From Floccularia luteovirens (taxonomy: Eukaryota; Basidiomycota; Agaricomycetes; Agaricales; Squamanitaceae), in the NCBI GenBank assembly GCA_009739215.1, contig VSJF01000004.1, positions 682,001 to 746,000 on the forward strand: a stretch of DNA of 64,000 nt. Reading direction: 5' to 3'. The notes under the pieces were generated by a model. The model searched no databases. It had not been told where the DNA came from and worked only from the letters and a program-made list of their open reading frames with translations. Below are positions 61,261-64,000 of the stretch, piece by piece; position 1 is the first letter of the stretch; every line of letters starts with the position of its first letter. A program made the translations under genes and the position numbers.

Positions 61261-64000
61261 TCAGGTCCAGTTCTTTGGTCTGAGCCGAAGTAAGTAATAA
61301 AAAATGTTTGGCTCAACTTCCAGTTTAAGGTTACTCACAGATTGTACTTCTGACTACTTTGTAATGAGTCTGTGTGATTCCGTACATCATCTAGCCATCC
61401 CATCGGCTGTTGAATCCCGCGAAGTAACTGATCATGAGGTTGAATATTAGGGCCCTCTCCCATTCTGCTGCGCAAAGTTCCCATGTAAGAGTGGCGACGC
61501 TGTGCTGGCAGAGATAGTTCAGAAATTTGATTCAGCGGAGGTAAACCTAGACCAATGATTCCGGGCATCATTTCTCTGTATTTATTTTCCCTGTGCATTT
61601 GATTAAAAGCGTAGGAAGTGAAATGACTGGTCGTAGGGTATGCAGAAAAGTTAACCGGGTCTCTCGTCAGATTTTGATGAAATCCAATGGGAGGCAACTG
61701 TCCACCAAGTGGTGTGTGCAAATCTGTCTTCGGAGCAATACCTTCTCTGAGTAGAATAGGCCCGGGCGATGACGCATGTCTTCTATTTGATGCCGGAATT
61801 GGATGGTTGTGTTCGGAGAGGGGAAATGCATTTGTATCGATGGGTCTTCCGTATGGAGGCGGTTGAACGTATGAAACATTCTGAGCGGCCCATCGGGGGA
61901 TAAAGATATCGGACGTATGACGTAGCTTGACAGCCCTGATACCGGCGGTGTTCTGGTTATTCTCTGCTTTTCCGGGCATCCAAACTTCGGAGTCATGTTT
62001 CAACACCACAGGAGTACTATTTTTGATGACACTATTTTCACCACCGCTCAGATTTTCAGCCGTCAAAGCCCTCGACACCGCAGATGGAATTTCGGAAGGT
62101 ATACTCGGTGTTGATTGTAAATCTACTCCCACAGAATGGCGCGTGCTTGGCAACACAGGCATTTGACTAGCCAGCTCAGTTTTGTTTTCCGCAACAGTAT
62201 GGATTTTAGCTATGTTCGTGTTCATTAGCTGAGGAGGGGCAATATGTTCTGCTTCTATTTGCTTGTTTGGTAATATCTGAATGGGGGTCAGTCGCGTTTT
62301 TGGCAGGCGAATAACTGGTGGAATCTGCCCCAGAAGAGGAGAATGAATGCTGTAATATGATGAATCATCACAACATGAATCGATTGACGTTTCGGCGATA
62401 CTCTCTTGGTTTTGCTTTGGGTTTTTGGTAGAAAATAAGATTCCACTTTCCTGGTCACCTTCTTTAAGTTGTATCGGCCCTGACGTGGTAACAAAACTTG
62501 AAGGCCACAACAAGGGAGTCCTGCTGGAAGTTTGATGGAAACTATCTTCATCCAGGGGTGGTGTATCTGCGTTACAAAGCGTTTTCTCGGGGTAGAACGG
62601 GAGTGCGTCTCGCTTAGGGTGTAAATTGGGGTCGCAAGTCGGCCTCTGCGTGTCAGACTGAATGCGTGGTACAAATTGAGAACTAAAGCGCCAATTCTTG
62701 CGGTACGAGCTCAGATTGCCTGGTCCCGTCGGTGCCCTCCATATCGATACAGACTGTTTCGTCATCACTCTCAAATCCTCTGTTTTTGTGAAAGCATCAG
62801 GGGGAGGTGTAGACCATCTAGAACGCTCTTCATATTGTTTGGTAGCATTTTTTGAGAATACATTGCCTCTGCAAACGGGGTGTACTTTGTTTCTAGTTTC
62901 CTTGTCATCTATTGGCTCAATACCCAAAGACTTTGAAGAGGGAACTTCCTCTGTCTGAACTTGTTGATCCCGTGTCCTAGGCTCTTGTGTATCTGGAGTT
63001 TTGAGTGTTTCTGCCTTGAGTAAAATTTCAGGGTCTGACACATGCTTAGACAATTGGGGACAAAGGTGGACATCGTGTTTGGTATGACTGGAAGCTATCT
63101 CCGCATTGCTGCTCGTACTGTTTAATCCCGCCTCAGAGACAGGAGAATTGTCATCTGCTCCTGATTCGCTTTTTCGAGAACGTCCGCGGCGTGACCTTTT
63201 GCTTTTAACTTGGTGGATGGTCTCGCTAGTTTCGACATTTAATTGTTTGTCTGGAGCGATCGCCCAATTGGGATTGTCCACGGTGTGGAGGGTGGTAGAT
63301 ATGGTTCGAATGGTGGGACTAGAAGGGCACTGGTTGCTCTCACAAATGGAGTATTGATTTCCGTCATTCCTAGATAGTTTGCTAGGTGAAAGGGAACGAC
63401 TGAGAAATTCTGACGCCAGTTCTGGATATTTCAGCGCAAGCTGAATATGTGGTTAGTATTACACAATCATAAAGCACATTGATGATCTTTACATTTGTAG
63501 CATCTGCATATGTAAAGACGGGTGGGATATGATATGTGGGGTGGGCGAGTCCATTGCCTGTTCCTGAGGTATGGTAGGGTGGGGCGGAGGTTGGGGTGGT
63601 AACTCTGCTTCCAGAAATGCTACACTGTCTGAATTGATGAGCTAGGCTCCCGTCATTCTTAGCTGGTGCTTGTTCTGCAAGGAAATCTTTCTGCAAAGGG
63701 AAATGATGGAGCTTCAGATTGCGAGAGAAAAAATGTATGGCATGATGCTGAGAACTCAACCTTACTTTGTTCGCGTATTCATTGAGATTTTTAGGCTTCG
63801 AGAGGGACACCACAATCTTAGGCAGAGGAGATAGCTTAAAGCCAGGGTTTTTAGTTTCCTCACTAGGACACGGAATCTGAGGTTCAGAAGTGATGGGTGA
63901 AGACTTTCGCGAGGGAGTTTTGAGTTTCTTGGATGAATTGACTATATCTGGAGCCGAACTCTGCAGATGCAGATTCTGGGGATATATTGGTAATTGTAAG
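61261..64000 (-). CDS. Large disordered hypothetical protein, 5' end outside window
   Basis: This gene runs off the right edge; an open frame reaches position 64000 (for example SAPDIVNSSKKLKTPSRKS, then NPGFKLSPLPKIVVSLSKPK). A GTAAGG donor follows NLNEYANK. Later exons include PVFTYADATN joined to LALKYPELASEFLSRSLSPS, then a 640-codon exon (61335-63281). That exon is rich in Ser, Pro, Thr and charged residues, with a basic patch SKRSRRGRSRKSE. Near the C-terminus come IIGLGLPPLNQISELSLPAQ and GWLDDVRNHTDSLQ. A GTGAGT donor near 61339 can splice to a short last exon ending at TGA 61261-61263; without it the stop is at 61335. I recognise no domain. The composition suggests a regulatory or RNA-associated protein, but this is not established. 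Confidence 0.65.

Overview
The window is nuclear DNA from a filamentous basidiomycete, most likely a mushroom-forming agaricomycete. Genes are tightly packed on both strands and cut by many short introns (about 50-100 bp, mostly GT..AG). The content is typically fungal: class I hydrophobins, a VelB-type velvet regulator, secreted GH18 chitinases, a GH3 beta-glucosidase with PA14 domain, UreF, and an Exp1-like two-HMG-box protein. I saw no bacterial operons, rRNA, recognisable tRNA, CRISPR or intact transposon. No species can be named from the sequence alone.

Layout. 0.4-5 kb: MCM6 helicase (-) and a CX5R phosphatase (+) from a shared promoter. 5.2-9 kb: VAC14 (-). 9.1-13.4 kb: two GH18 chitinases (-) flanking a collapsed GH18 copy. 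13.9-16.7 kb: MFS sugar transporter (-). 17.2-18.7 kb: SET-domain methyltransferase (+). 18.8-22.4 kb: intracellular-type GH3 beta-glucosidase (-). 23.4-27.8 kb: eIF3f (+), UreF (-), AFG1-like ATPase (+). 28.1-32.1 kb: two hydrophobins (-) and a hydrophobin relic (+) in gene-poor DNA. 32.8-41.8 kb: RTC3-like SBDS-domain protein, MLH3, MCC beta subunit and ARF-GAP (all -). 41.9-43.9 kb: VelB-type velvet gene (+). 44-48 kb: mitochondrial PPR protein (-). 48.2-48.9 kb: GNAT acetyltransferase (+). 50-51.8 kb: Exp1-like HMG protein (-). 52.2-53 kb: complex I GRIM-19/NDUFA13 (-). 53.7-55.4 kb: INO80 subunit F-like protein (+). 56.2-57.4 kb: unresolved or decayed gene (-). 57.9-59.6 kb: complex I NDUFS8 (-) and prefoldin 2 (+). 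60.2-60.9 kb: secreted CAP/PR-1 protein (+). 61.3 kb to the right edge: large disordered protein (-), cut by the window.

Functional themes. Housekeeping genes for replication, repair, translation and mitochondria alternate with a carbohydrate block (two chitinases, a sugar transporter, a beta-glucosidase) and a hydrophobin block, both of which contain dead gene copies. Several genes could only be closed by following splice junctions. Notable are the real C-terminus of MCM6, a probable 4-nt microexon in the RTC3-like gene, a PPR gene whose unspliced form is one open frame, and the fusion of a long disordered region to the HMG boxes. All splice models are read by eye and are inference; no alignment or transcript data were available.
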